A stretch of DNA of 64,000 nt from Tyto alba (taxonomy: Eukaryota > Chordata > Aves > Strigiformes > Tytonidae), in the NCBI RefSeq assembly GCF_018691265.1, contig NW_024881313.1:14191518-14255517 (forward strand). Reading direction: 5' to 3'. Under the pieces are notes generated by a model, which saw nothing but the letters and a program-made list of their open reading frames with translations, had not been told where the DNA came from and made no database searches. The position numbers were made by a program, and so were the translations under genes. Positions 23,117 to 36,400 of this stretch are shown one piece after another; the first letter of the stretch is position 1, and every line of letters starts with the position of its first letter.

Positions 23117-26100
23117 AGCTCTTGCAGGAGTTTTCACCTGGATACAGTTGCTATAGGAACCACTTACGGAGCATCTCGGTGCCTCCACTATACAAGGAAA
23201 TTTGTTCGCCCTTAATAGCAGGAGAAGTGATTTACCCGCAAGTGTAGACATTCAGACCCTGCTCACCCCCAGTGGGACAGGAACTCCTCGGCTGGCACAG
23301 CGGGGACCACCAGTGCCTGCAGCCAGGCAAGGGGCTCCCTCGCCCGATGGAGTGGGACGTGGAAAGACTGATGCTCTCTCTGCATCTGCAAAGAGCAACG
23401 GTGGCAGTCAGAGGGCTACTGGAGTAAATGGCCAGTGGTGGGGGGCCTGTTGTGGAGAGGGAGGATGAGAAGTAGCCAAGAGATAGTGACAGAAATCAGG
23501 ACTTTTATTGCAAAGGGAGCAGGGATAGAGAAAGTGTATGTAAGCTCTGGAAGAAATGGAGTAGTGGAAAAAGTGAGAAAAGAAATCAAAGCTGTAGGAG
23601 AGGTGGGTGTCATTAAAGGTGGAAACCTTGGAGAGTGAAGCAGCATTAGTAGAAAGTGCCTAGCTTAGTGTTTGTAATGTGCGCTGGAATCCTTGGATGG
23701 AAGGCCTAAGTAGAAAGAGCAATACTGTGCTTTTTAATATAATTTTGATAGCTTTTGCAATAGGTATTGGTTTCAGTCCTTGAAACCTCATCTCGATGGA
23801 AGCTGCAGTGGTGGCTGTGTGTCATTATCCCACTGCCGGGTGTACATTTATACTTGATGGTGTGGTACGAGTGCAGAGATTGCAGCTACTGGAGCAGGGG
23901 CTTATCAGCTGTACATTAGGGCAACTCTCGACCCTTGGTTTGTGGGGAACAGTTCATTGGCAACCAGGAATAGACTGCGGACAACAAGTTAATGACCTTT
24001 TCCTACCAGTTCAACAGGAAAAGTAACTGCAAAATTGACATTGCTGGAAGAGCCTATATCAGAGGAGAATGGTACTAATCACCACAAGGCAGTGAGGGGA
24101 GACCGTGAGTCAGGGAAAAGATTAAACCGAATTACACAAAGGACACCCAAGTTCAGCAAAGCACTTAAGTAGCTGCCTAATTTTAAACCAGAAGTAGCAC
24201 AAAGTATGAGACGGTTTGAAGCGATCAAAAAAGGAATGATCTAAGGATGGCTCAACAGAGCAGTGTCACTTAGCAGGAGCTCAAATGAGCAGAAGAAAAA
24301 CAGAGGAAAACTTTAAAATGACTCAGAGTAGACAACAAGTAGCTGAGCAGAGGTCAACTGAAGAAGTGTAACATGGCAGAGGAGGAAGGTGGCAGGAATA
24401 GGAGTGAAAGCTATTATGATAAATGACAAACGAATTATGGCAAATCTCTCAATGGTCTATTTGTAGGCTGCAACTCAATAAAGGTTGGAATCTATTTACC
24501 ATGTGATGCACTTTAACTTCACAAATTAATGGCATAACCTCAACTTCTTCTAAATGTACCACTTCACAAAATCACACAATTTATGTAAAGAAACCCAGAT
24601 TTCATATATCAACTGATATAAGTACAATATTGACATAATTGTATTTTTTTCAAAGATATGCATTAAAAAAAACCCTCGTAAATTGAACAGAAGAAAACTA
24701 CATAGACTATCATGTGCTGTTTGTGCACTGCCAACAGAACTTGGATTGAAAGTGTTTTTCTTATAGTCAGCTTTGCGATGGTCTGCCACCACAGAGCTCC
24801 TGAACTCAAGAATTACATATATTTCTGAACAGGTATTTATGCATAGTTTCTTTCAAAAATATCCTGTCACTACTACCAATGTTTTTTGCCTAATTCCATG
24901 AAAGAAACAAAACAGAGCATTTGGTAAAAGCCAGGAGACAGTCATACACTAGCAGCTGACGTGCACAGGACTACTTCAAGTGGTGGTGTGCTTTAAAAAT
25001 GCTGGCAGTTATGGTCTGCTCCCAGTCATCCTCTATACAGGCAATGAGTTTCCAAAAAGTACTGCCTGTGGTCAATGGATTCATTGATTTGGTCTCAGAG
25101 TTCTCAGAAATCTGTGACAGCCCTTCCCTTCTCGACATTGATACACACATCTAAGCATCAGGCCTCACAACTGATCTCCCAAAAATCAAGCAGAGTGCAG
25201 CAGATTTTAAATACCTGTAACACATGAAAGGCAGGTGTCAAGTGACAAGAAACAGTCAGACACTGCAGGGCTTCTGTAGCAGAAGGATGTGATACAAGCG
25301 AGGAAAAATTAGGGAAAGACATTTATGTTGCCAATGTTTAGGCTAAAGAAATAGGCTGAGCTCTGGATAAGGGTGAGAAAGATTAATTGTGTAAGTTTTA
25401 ATACTGTGTCTCAGGCCAAAGTATATATGGCAAAGAGAAAAGGTTGTCATACGAGAGAACTCCAGCCAAAGCACCAAGCTTACCCTAAATCACCCCAGCA
25501 GGAAAGGTGCTCTTTCACTGGGACAGTGGGGGTGGAGGTAGGAAGAGACGGTGAAGACAGCACAAGCATTTCGGTGTGGCAATGCTCTGGAGGGCCAGGA
25601 GGAAGAGGGAGGGATTTGGGAGCTGGAGGAGAGGTCAGCAGCAAGAGGGGTACAGCTGCCCCCGGGCATGGACCCCGGGTGCCCTCCAGCCTGAGGGGAT
25701 GGGCAGCTTTCTCCAGGCAGGAGAGCTGCTCCTCTGCCAGGCGGGGATTTGCCTTCCTCAGGCTTCTGGGAAGAACTCCTTTGCATTAAGCCTCCTCCTC
25801 TGCTAATTAACTGTTGACCTGGATTCTCCTCCAAGAGATCTGTCGTCTCTTTATTTTGATCATCCTTTCTTCTGGTTGTTCTGGATGTGTTTTATACCCA
25901 TACAAATCAAAGTATCATAACATGCCTGGGACCTGGCAATGGCAGGGAGGCTCTGCAGATTGACTGTACCTTGTGTAGAATAAGCATTTCCACATTTTCT
26001 AGTTCAAAACTCTCCCTTATTAACAAAATTGAAAATTTTCTTTCTCTGGCTTATTATGAGATGTAGAAAACAGATTTTCCCACTGTAAGTTCTCTCATGC

Positions 26101-26479
26101 ATTCATTCCTCTATTACCTACTTTTCTTGTGGTTCCTCTCTCTGTCTCTTATTGAAAACTGACTGTTTTTTCATTCTCTCTTCAGAGGAGAGTTTTGCCA
26201 GCCTGGCTGAGCCAGCATCTCTCAGCTGGCAGGATCCTCTTCTCCTCTGAGGCAGGAGGAAGCAGATCTCTGCCCACCTTTGCATATGGGCTCTCTATTG
26301 CTATTTACAAAGGCTCTGCAGCATTCTTCATATGACTAAGCATGCTGTTCCTTACACAGCAAAACAATTATTTGCTTTTGGGCTGTAGATGCACATGAGG
26401 CTGAAATCTTCCCCAAGCTGTTGGTAGCAGTGCTTGTCTCCCTTTTGACAGTTGCTAGATTCAGTCAAACACAGTTGGA

Positions 26480-26780
26480 TGTAAGAGTCAGTATTTCTGC
26501 CTTCCTCCAACGCCAGTGTGTGTTATTTTGCTTCTCTGTTGTAAAGCAATATTATTTATTGTTAACATTGCAATCTCACTGGCTTCCCCATGAATAACAA
26601 TTATTATTATTACAATGTTGAGCAGTGTAATAATATCCAACATGTTGTCCCACAGGATTTTTATCCTCAAATGTGAATTCCCGGCTCCATTGAAATCCTA
26701 ATAGATTTCAACAGATTTTCAGGATTTTGTCCCTAATAATATTAATAACATCAATTCAAAACTCACAGCAGCTCAAAACA
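26480..26780. promoter_or_regulatory. Candidate conserved non-coding element 5 (SOX/homeodomain)
   Basis: This AT-rich block has a GTTAAC palindrome (26561-26566), AACAATTATTATTATTACAATG-type spacing with a SOX-consensus TACAATG at 26611-26617, and several ATTA/TAAT cores through 26760. No mobile element is seen. It begins a 2.5-kb run of three motif-rich blocks (with 27590 and 28670). Inference only. Confidence 0.35.
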
Positions 26781-26966
26781 ATAGATTCAATGAAGTTCTG
26801 CCCATTCAAAAGAACTTACAGTGGCATGAAAGCAGTGCAAAATAGTAAGAGATTGTGTCAGAAATATTCAGTGTTTCTAGGTTACCTTGTGCTAGCTTCC
26901 ACCGCAACTAGAAGGTTTTCAGATGTTTTGCAGTGTTAGTGGGGTGGGTCATGAGTTTCACTTGTG

Positions 26967-27002
26967 TTTTTTTTTGCTTGTTTTGTTTTGTTTTGTTTTT
27001 TT
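26967..27002. repeat. T/G simple repeat (TTTTG)n
   Basis: T-rich tract with several TTTTG units between two poly-T runs. Confidence 0.85.
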
Positions 27003-27463
27003 CCTGAGAATAAAGCCATATAAATAACAATAGATCCAGGCCATTTATTCCTGTAAAATAAAAATAAAACTGAAATCTTCTTCCCATGAAATCTAACAGA
27101 GAAAAATGTCCTGATTGACAAATTATTTTTCAGTCCTTTAATCAAGTAAATCCTGGCTCTTGAGGCTAAGATTTGAGACACTGATTCATTTTTTTTTGAA
27201 GGAGCCTGTCCAACGAGAGATCTTTGGCAGGCTTGAAACACTGCAGTAACCTTTAATTTAGAGAAATTATTTCCAGTAGGGAAAGCGGCTGGTCATGTGC
27301 AGGACTCAAATTAGGACCAACAACAACAAACCCCCCCCCAGTAATCAGGATGCATCATACTATCCAGGCTTGGCTCAGGTCTGAGGCTGATTTGTGCCCC
27401 ACCAGCAGCTGTTCAAATAAGGACCTGCCCCGAGGAAAGATCTGTACAAATGACTGGGTGGGA

Positions 27464-27552
27464 TTTTTTTTTTGGTTTTTTTTTTGTTTTGTTTTGTTTG
27501 TTTGTTTGTTTGTTTTGTTTTGTTTATTTTTGTTTGTTTTGTTTTGTTTTTC
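27464..27552. repeat. T/G simple repeat (TTTG/TTTTG)n
   Basis: About 90 bases of T-runs interspersed with G, including five consecutive TTTG units. It ends in 'TTTTTCAG', which mimics a splice acceptor but is followed by no recognisable exon. Confidence 0.88.
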
Positions 27553-27589
27553 AGTTCTTTGCCTCTCACCTAAAACCCTGAAACAACTA

Positions 27590-27740
27590 GTTGCCCTTGC
27601 AGTGGATGATTGTAATAATTATTGGAAAACAATTGAAGTGTGATCAGGCGGGGAGGGCAGTAATTGAAATATTGACAGGTGGTTGCTTTGTGCCAAAGAG
27701 GAACATTTAAGATCAGCTGCACTTTGAAGGACTCCCAGCT
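27590..27740. promoter_or_regulatory. Candidate conserved non-coding element 6 (homeodomain/TALE/E-box)
   Basis: This is the tightest motif cluster in the window: TAATTA (27616-27621), CAATTG (27630-27635), TAATTG (27661-27666), TGACAG, the MEIS/TGIF core (27673-27678), overlapping E-box CAGGTG (27676-27681), CTTTGT, and an NFI half-site TGCCAA (27691-27696), all within 82 bases. TAATTG/TAATTA are preferred by DLX and related homeodomains. Enhancer function is inferred. Confidence 0.42.
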
Positions 27741-28669
27741 AGGATGCTTCTGATAAACTCCTTAATCGACTGTGCTATAGATTTTGCTACAGGATCTACA
27801 GAAAGACCACAGCTAAGGCTTTCTAGAAGAAGCTGTGAATCTCATACAAATAATTTTCTGTAAAGGAATGCTTTACTACATATGTTTTTAGATCAGTTTT
27901 TGCCGATTGTTCCAACTTTTTGTTTACATAGGTGATGTGTATAAAACTAAAAAGTTGGTCTATCTTCTCTGATGATTAAATACATGGTATTTTCATAAAA
28001 CATAATTGACAGATGAGATTATCACAATTGGGTGATACTAAGGTAATCACATCATTAAGCCACAAGTAGGAAAGGCAGAATTTATTACCCAGACAGCTAT
28101 GCCAATTGTAAGAGGGTGACCACTTTTTAAGGGTTCTCTGAGCTTATTTGGGGATGGAATGTGGTTTATGGCCTGGACAGCAGATATGAATTATTGAGAA
28201 ATTAAGACTATCAAAAAGTATATTTTGTTCAGGCATTGTACATAATAGACGAAAATAATAAGAGTGATTCCAGGATCCTAACAAATACATATTCCTCAAA
28301 ACCTCCTGGTAGGCAAAAATACTTCCTGAAAGGATGCTAAATTTTAACTGCTTCCTCAGTCATTCCCTTCTCATTGAAGTTGATTTCAGCAATTATTGTC
28401 CAAGAGTTATACAGAAGATTTAAACACCCAGTCTCGTAAAAGTTTCCACAAATTTAACTTTTTCCTGAAGCATGGAGGCTGAGACAGACAGTGTCCATAA
28501 TTTTGGGCCTCATAAATGATGTATGCACTTTTCCATCAGCTGGTGAAATGGTATCCATTCCTCTACCGACACGGAACACATCCCTGGAAAAAAGGCAATG
28601 ATCTGGTGCCATAAATAAGCAAAACATGTAGGATGGGGCAGGGAACTGCAGTTCAATTTGCATAGTTAA

Positions 28670-28960
28670 GTGGCTTTTACAAACATATACTCACTAGATC
28701 AGGCTCAGGCGATAAGTGAAACACCTTTGTTGTTGCAATTGATATTTCTGAGCGAGCTGATTATTTGTAATTAAGGCTACTGATCTTCAGTAAACATTGC
28801 AAGTAATTGAACTATCTTTTTAACTGTCTGCATAACTTCTGCCAGCCCCACAATTAACTAGGCAATTTAGAAGCATCTCTACAGTAGCATTTATTGGTTC
28901 ATTTCTAACATTTTCATATTAACTCTGTTAACAAATTGCAATATCCTTGCTAAAACCTTG
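28670..28960. promoter_or_regulatory. Candidate conserved non-coding element 7 (SOX/homeodomain)
   Basis: This repeat-free block has a SOX-type CCTTTGTT (28724-28731), CAATTG (28736-28741), TAATTA (28768-28773), TAATTG (28804-28809) and AATTAA (28852-28857), plus FOX-like GTAAACA near 28790. The density of homeodomain cores exceeds that of surrounding sequence. Conservation not tested. Confidence 0.4.
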
Positions 28961-30971
28961 GAAACAGCACGAGAAGCTGTTTTCTACTGTAGTTTCCTCA
29001 GAGAGCACATGCACACAGCCTCTCTGTATTTCTCTGACAGGCCAAAGGGGCACGGACAACAGGTCTTGCTTCATTTTCCTCCTGTTTTTGCTTCACCTGA
29101 ATGAGGCTGCTCTCTCTTCACATCCCTCAAGGACTGCATTTACCAGGGTGTATTCTCTGCTGCTGCAGCTCGGTACCTCGTGGCGTGTTTTGAGGGAGGG
29201 GCATTAGCTGCGGCTCTGAACCATGAACACAATTTAAATGCACCCTGTCACTCCTCAAGTCAAACCAAGTAGATGGCTTGTGCACTGCCAAAGTCCATGG
29301 GAAATGGATGGGAGAGGAAAGTCATCCTCATGACTGCTCTCCTCTTTCTACTTGGGGATTACTGTGCAAAGACAGAGCACAAGTGAGGGTTATCACCTTT
29401 GGGGGACATGAGGACCCTGGCTGAGGGACAAAAAGGGAAAAGGGACCTGTATCCTCTCACCAGTTTTCCACAGCCCCTTTTGCAGAGATGATTAATGAGA
29501 TTTTTCAGGTGTTCAGTATATTCCCTGAAAAATACAGTGTTAGGCAAAGGAAAGTCTTTGTAATTTCCAGATGAACTCAAGGGGAAATTTCAGTGCCACA
29601 TACAGCCATAATGCAGTGAGGGAACAATTCAGAAAAGTCAAATCCTTTGAGTTTCTGAAATAATATGTAACTTTGAATGTTTAATTAATGTAACTCATTA
29701 TTTTTTTTTCTCATATGGATGAGAGGACAGTTTTGTACCCGTTTTTTATCATGCCGCATGGAGCGCATGTTGTGGAACTCGATGCAGGAGAGGCTGTGCT
29801 GGCCCACAGGCCTGTCCTCCTTAAAATATGGTCCACCACATGGCCAGACCTCTTCATGAGGCTCTTCCCATGCTTGGCAAGCTGGAGCAGATTTATCTTG
29901 TCGGTATATGAGGCTTTCCTCTGTTTAAAAATAAGATTCGATCATCTGGTGTCTTGTTTTCTCACCCTTCCTTCAATTCTTCTCACAAGTACTTTACTGG
30001 AAGAACATATAGGAAAACAAAACAGGTCGGCTGAAGCTCGGTCAGTCGCTGGTCTTCAGTTTGTTCTTATCTGTTTTGGTTGCCAGACTCTTCAAAGTAC
30101 ATCGTCAGGAAAATCAGTAACATAAAGCACTAAAACAGACAGGCAAATGTTTCAAAGCTGGGCAGTGTCTCAAAAGGCACTTTTGGTTACATTTATTCCA
30201 AATCATAACTAGTTTTCAGAGGGGCTGATATAGGGTATTTATTTGGGTTGCTAGCTTCAGCCAACACACAGCCAAAAATGTTTGCTTCGGTGCTTTGATG
30301 GTCACCTTTTCAGTGGAGAGAATATGGTTTATGCTACAAGGTAAATGCTCAATTTCTCCTCCAAACAGCTGATCGGCCTTGGCTCCCATTTGAGGGCACT
30401 TGGTGATTCACACTGTTACAGTGCTTTTCTCTCAAGTGTTTTTAAAGTGTATAGTGCTACCGAGCGAGATTAATGTTGTGGTGAAAGTGGACTTTTAATA
30501 TGGTACAAGCCAGATCACAGTGTAATTGAACCATCAGACACAAAACTGCATAGTAGCTGTACTTTTAAAAGATATAGTGAGCTTTAGCTTCCCATTTAAT
30601 GTGCACAGGTAAGAATCCAGAATTATGGAAAGAAAAGAAAGATTTCCAAATAATATTGAATGAAGAAGACAAGAATTCTGAGATTCAGAAATATGATCTT
30701 TTTACCGATTGGATACTATGAAGAAAGTTAAATGTGTTAGAAAACAAATACAGACATCCAGAAAAAAAAAAAATGCAATACAAAGCTGAGCTCCTCGTGT
30801 CCACTCTGGAGGGAGTCCCACCCAGCTGCAGTGATTATTTAGAGCTGGGTCCAACCTGAAGATTAGACATGGATGTAAAATATACTCCTACCTTGTAATG
30901 ATATAAAAGTAGGAAGCTCACAAACATTTTGTCAATGTTGTCTTTTTATGACCATGTGGATTTTTCTTTTT
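28961..30971. other. Intergenic, nothing firmly recognised
   Basis: No gene is supported. A 136-codon open frame (29715-30125) has no similarity that I recognise and no splice or promoter context. Bases 30400-30600 are repeat-free and motif-rich (GATTAATG, TAATTG) and could hold a weak regulatory element. Confidence 0.5.
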
Positions 30972-30972
30972 A

Positions 30973-31187
<215 letters not shown>

Positions 31188-32113
31188 TGAAAAATCTGTT
31201 CTTAGTAAAAAGATAGGACATTGATGGAAATAATTCGATCAGTGCTTATTTGAACAACACTAACAATTATGTTTCTTTTAAACAAGCGTCTCACAGCCTG
31301 GAAATAGAGGTACACACAAAAAGCCCTGATCTAAACAGGGATAGAGAAGAGAAAACCCCCAGACTACAGCATGTGGCCTGGGATGCACCACACCAGTGTA
31401 CCTGGAGGGAGAAGGATGCACCGGGGTGAGGGCAGGGGAAGGCAAGACTCTCCTTCCCATCTCCTCCCTGCCCCCAAATCCAGGCCAGGAAACCAGCGTC
31501 TGACTGTTTTTCTCCTAAATTTCCTATTCTTAAAAACTGGGCTAGATCATGTTGCCTGCTGCCACCTAACACTGTTTTCTGCAGCACCTTATTAATACAG
31601 CAGGGATTAGAGCATCACAATGAGCACTTTTTAAAATGACCACAGAAATGCTAGGTTAATGATTTTGGTGGTGTTTTGCATCATTTTAGCTCTGCTGGCC
31701 CAGACCTGGTGACCAGTAGCCCACTGGCTTTGTTTCTCTGTTTGTGGAATTGCCTTTCTGGTCTTTGTGTAATCGCCTGATTCACCGGTGTCGTGGGAGC
31801 AGCTGAAAAATGCATTCTCTGTACCTAGGAAGAACCTGTATAAATATTCTCAATAAATAAATAACAGTTGTCATTTTCAAAATATGACAATCTCCAGTTG
31901 CCTGTGCTTAAATTGAATGACATGTCATTTATCCTAATAGATGTGAATGCATGTATAGTACATATGAGTGAGTCACCTAATTCTTATTCACCTCAGCCTT
32001 GGTCTCAGTTGGGGGCAAGTGCCTCTAACAGGGTTTGGATGGATCAAATCACAAGCAGAAAAATCTTGGTCAATTATAGACGCCTAAGGCTAAAAGGGAG
32101 GTGTCTTTTCCTC

Positions 32114-32135
32114 TTTTTTTTTTTTTTTTTTTTTT
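32114..32135. repeat. Poly-T tract
   Basis: Twenty-two consecutive T bases. No retroposed sequence is recognisable next to it on the minus strand. Confidence 0.9.
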
Positions 32136-32149
32136 CTTAATCTTGCTGA

Positions 32150-32420
32150 ACACAGAATGCCCCTCCTATCCATAGGCTTACTGGAGGAGCAAGTCAATCT
32201 CCGATCTGTGGAATTTCTGGGAATATCTCTTCCCTCTGTAATTTAACGTGACTCAATTCTCCATCCTGATAATACAAGCGGTGAGAAAAGCTCCTAATCC
32301 TATTGGCATACCCTCTTGTCAGCACCTCTTTATTTCACTGCTTTAAAGGCTCAACATGTTTTCATTTACAATAAGCACTAAGATAACTGCAGGTGCCCTC
32401 TCTAAAAGCAAGGTTAACTC
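32150..32420. promoter_or_regulatory. Candidate conserved non-coding element 8
   Basis: This repeat-free block of balanced composition carries a perfect AP-1 site TGACTCA (32249-32255) next to GTAATTTAACG, and further TAAT and CTTTATTT words. AP-1 sites occur by chance at this window size, so weight rests on the combination and locus. Confidence 0.3.
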
Positions 32421-32929
32421 ACCTGAGATGAATTCTTTTATTGCAAACAAAAGCAACACATGAGCAGGAAATACAATTAATACAGGTGCTTCCCTGAAAC
32501 TTAGCAAATGCCATTTGTCTTGAAATGACATAAATCCCCATTATATAAACAGGCCCCAGAGGCTTGATTTGTATTATTTCTGGAGAGGAAGGATTTAAGC
32601 AAAAGATAAATGCAGTGGTGATGGTGGGGGGAAAGAAATCCTTGTACTTACAAGGTATTTATTTGACAGTAAAACTACTAGTGTGCTATTTTGTGATTGT
32701 ATTTAAAAATATGCAAATACCTTAATAGAACCAAAAAAAGCCCAATCTAGATGGGACTTGCAAGTTAACTGATTTTTGCTGATGATATGTAATATGCTGT
32801 GTATTTGTAATATACAACTCAAGTGTTCAATCTGAAACACAAATCTCTTAATGATTTCCTGTTTGGTGATATTACAGTTGGATGTTTCTGAGTGTGAAGC
32901 ATTGCCAGACCCCTAGCTCCTTGGATCTC

Positions 32930-33230
32930 CATGGCAGCAGAAGGATGTTCCTTCCCAGCTCTCTCTTTCAGAGGACCCTGTGGGGTGCAGCCTGAGCTCC
33001 TGCTCCCAGTGGGGCCCTGTGCAATACCAGGGGTGCAGCTCCAGCCCTCCTGGAGCCAGGGAGCAGGGGCAGGTCTGTGGAACTGCCTCTACACCCATCA
33101 TCTGCAAGGCTGCTGCTTCCCTAAGGGTGCTGGAGCGCAGGGCTGGGATGTCTGGTGAGCCCACGCCACTGCCACGGAGCTGGAGAATAGGGCACCTCCT
33201 GGACAAAAGGTCATAGAGATGTTTGGTTTG
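32930..33230. other. GC-rich block of unknown nature
   Basis: An isolated GC-rich stretch (many CTGGAG/CAGCTCC words) is open on both strands: 33413-32913 on the minus strand and two shorter plus-strand frames. None of the products resembles a known family. Because both strands are open, low stop density from GC-richness explains the frames. It could be old repeat-derived sequence. Confidence 0.4.
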
Positions 33231-33339
33231 TGGATGGCACCAGGGTACCATGTTCATAAGCATGCTAGAAAAGCAGCAAGGAAGCAGACAGGGAGGGCAG
33301 CAGCCTGCTAAGGGAGGTACTACTGTCAGAATACTCTGT

Positions 33340-33418
33340 TCTCTTTCCTGCTCTGCTACTGACTTAAATTGAGCAACCTTGGGAAACCATTTCACTTCTC
33401 CAAGGCTCTTCATGCTCC
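33340..33418 (+). mobile_element. MIR-like SINE fragment
   Basis: 'TCCTGCTCTGCTACTGAC', 'GCAACCTTGGGAAACCAT', then 'TTCACTTCTCCAAGGCTC' follow the MIR core in order (GCTCTGCCACTTAC, GTGACCTTGGGCAAGTCA, CTTAACCTCTCTGAGCCTC). This is the best MIR match in the window. Confidence 0.6.
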
Positions 33419-33430
33419 TTTCCCCTGTTG

Positions 33431-36400
33431 ATTTTGTCTAGCTAGTCTTTCATTACAAGTAGACCATGGGGTCCCAGGTTTTTTAGATCCAACAGCTAGG
33501 GACAACTGGCTCTATTGCATGATATTCTGAGAAATGCATGTTATTTTCTTGAGACCATGTACCTTTCTTCCCTTTGTAATTAACAGTATGAACCCTTGTT
33601 GTTTATAAACAGGTAGGAGGAAGGTGCAAGGCTATCATAGCTGCTTACAGTTTAAAAAACCAGTTCAAAATGGTACTTAGGTTATAATTTCTCTTACCTA
33701 TTTCCTTTATAATTCATATATAACTGCTTAAAAAACACACTCCAAAATTACCTAAAACAAACAAAAAAAAATGGAGAAAAAGAAATTGTAGTACTTATTA
33801 AGATCATCAGACAAACAACTGCAATTATGTTGACAAGTATATTACACTGTTTTAGATACTCAGCTGTATCATCACCAAATCCAGTAACTTCTCTTTCTTC
33901 ACTCAAAAGCTGTGCTTTGTCTGATGAGTGTTCCTGATCCTCATTTTTAACAACTGAGGCTCTGATTTTTGCAGCCAGTCCTGTCTGGTTGGATTCTGCA
34001 GCCCTGTGGAAACTATTGCCTTCAGGTTAACTATGACCACATCAGGAGTCAACCCGCAGAAAGCCAATTACATCATCTGGGCCAAAGATGAAATATTGAG
34101 TTGAGCTGGTCTCCCTTCTCTTCCCTATATTCTAATAAGTTGATAACTTCCGGTATCAAGAAAACAAAGGGGTAAAGCTTTACTATCTCCCCACACACAC
34201 CTCCCCAGGCTTGCACATCGTAAATGTTCTTCATTAACTATTGGATCTTTAGGTGTCAGAAAAATGCTGGATTGGTCCCTTTCCCCTGAAAATTCAGGAT
34301 TTTTTCAGACAGCTACAGCAACATTTATCAACCCCAGTCTGTAGACACTACCTGCTCCAGGAGTGACAAGTTGACATGGTTGTATGCTCAATTAAACTTG
34401 CTCTTCCTTTTTAAACAAGCGCATTAGACTACTAAATTATGTGCAAGTTTTCTTGTACACTTTGACTACATTAAACTTAAGATGCCAAACTTTGGCTGCA
34501 AACCTTAACTTGGTTATTTGGAGAAGAAAGACTTAACACAGCTTTTTTGACAGATATTGAAGTAAAATAAAAATTGTTTTAGTTTTTTCCATTTTATATA
34601 AAACATGCAGCTTTCCCAGGAAACAATTCTTAAATGTGTGATGTGTAAAGCAAAGTATGAAAGCCCTACTTTCCAGAAGTCTCAAGAACAAGCAATTCCA
34701 GCTGACGTTGGAGATGGAGAACCATTACCTGAAAATCTAGTCCTGATGTTCCACAAAACCCACTTTGAAAACTTTACTAACTATTCAACTCTGTACTCAG
34801 ATGGAAGGTGTGATATTTTTGCTGTAGGACTCTTTTCTTACAATTACTCTCTCATGCATGAGCCCTTTCCTTTGTGTAGGACCCCACTGAGGTCAGCAAA
34901 GGATTTACGTCTAAAAATAGATGTAAGTGTGACAATTTGCTAAAATTATATTCCAGACTGGCCCATGTCTCTTTGGGAAAATGGAACATTTTTATAATAA
35001 AAGCTATGTCTCCTGAAATTCGTTAGGGTTTTTGTTGTCAGATAAATGAATGAAAACTTAACACAGTAGAAACAGCAAGCTTCTCCTGCTGCTATTATCT
35101 CTTTCTAGGGTAGTCATAACTCTTTCTTTAACAGAAGGAAGAGTTGAGCAATCTTATCTGTCTTCAAATATAATTTCTAATTTTCTCTTAAATGGGTGGA
35201 CGGAGCAGTTGTTTCTAAGGAATAAAAGGTGTCTGAGGATCTTTCAGAAACTGAAGGCCATCACCAATTCTTTATTTGACAGATTCAGACTTCCAGAAAG
35301 ACCACCTTCTGCACGCTAAACCTCACCAGGAGAACTAGAGATAGATAGCCTACCTGGCCTTCTCACTGCCACAAGCTGCCTCAGAGGTACATGTCATGTC
35401 CATCCCCCCACCTTGGGTTGCGAGTGTCACCTTGCCACAGTTCAGCCTCCAAAGCTGGAGGGTCCAAACTTCTCTGCTTCATGAAGCTGTTTTATTTTCA
35501 GAAGGTCAGTGTTTGCTGTAATTCAGGAAGTCACTGAGAGACAGTCATGCCCAATGCTAAATGTTGAATGGAAAAGGCTGAAGTAGGACCAGCACCCCTG
35601 AGCTGAAGTGCTCCAGCTGTGTTGGCCTTTACTGTAGGAATCAGTCACATGCCCTGGTCTTCCCACCCTACCTGAGAAGGAAGGATGAGCCACTTAATTG
35701 GTCTAAATTGAATCTTAACCAGAAGTAGCTGGTGGTGCAACAAGTGCTCATGGGGACAACTGAACTACAAAGTGATGAAAACACCATGACTGACACGCAC
35801 TGACAGCAGAAGAATGGGAAGTGATTCCTGTACCTGGGCATACTGGCCCTTCAGGGGTAGAGGAATAGCCAGACTTGCTTTGTTACAAACTGCTTAGGGC
35901 ATGGTTCCTGACACTTGGGCTTTGTTTTGGGGGCTGAACTGCATCTCCCTTGTGCTGGCTTGCAGAGTACAGCCTGGTGCTGCTGTGGCACCCCTCAGAT
36001 GGGCTGGTCACTGGCAGTGGCCACAACATGAAAAGTCCCATGCCAAGAGACAAGAATAAATGGCATGGGGAGTGGGAGGCATCATCAACCATCAGAAATG
36101 CAACAGAGGTGCATATCAGACCATGGTACCTGATACGTTTTACTCACTCTTTTTTGGGGAGGGGTAAGTTGGCCCACAAGTGCCCCACACCCTTGGCACC
36201 TGAGCCAGCCCAAAGCAGGGAACAGGGACTCATTGCCAGTGTTAGGGGTAGGTACACTGTTCAATAATATCCACCAACTCTGTGAAGGCTCAAGAAAAAA
36301 CTCTTCCAGAGAGAACAGCAGGGAGTTATCCCAGTCCATCCCAACCATTCTTCAGTAGTTGTTAATGGTTAGTGGTTTGCAGCCACTGGCTTTAAATGAT

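Larger units (their letters stand above)
21093..26479. other. Intergenic with MIR-like traces and G-runs
   Basis: No coding gene is recognised in these 5.4 kb. Two MIR-like fragments (21681-21730, 22105-22152) and a quadruplex-prone purine run (23094-23116) are listed separately. Bases 25540-25770 are GC- and purine-rich with open frames on both strands, none recognisable. The 23.4-24.4 kb part is purine-rich. Confidence 0.5.

Noticed and set aside
27464..27580. Splice-acceptor-like TTTTTCAG after the T/G repeat
   Set aside because: Expected by chance after a T-rich microsatellite. No conserved reading frame follows.
29715..30125. 136-codon plus-strand open frame
   Set aside because: No recognisable domain, follows a T-rich tract without promoter features, no splice context.
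32913..33413. 166-codon minus-strand open frame
   Set aside because: Lies in a GC-rich block open on both strands, so low stop density explains it. Product unrecognisable and it runs into a MIR-like fragment.
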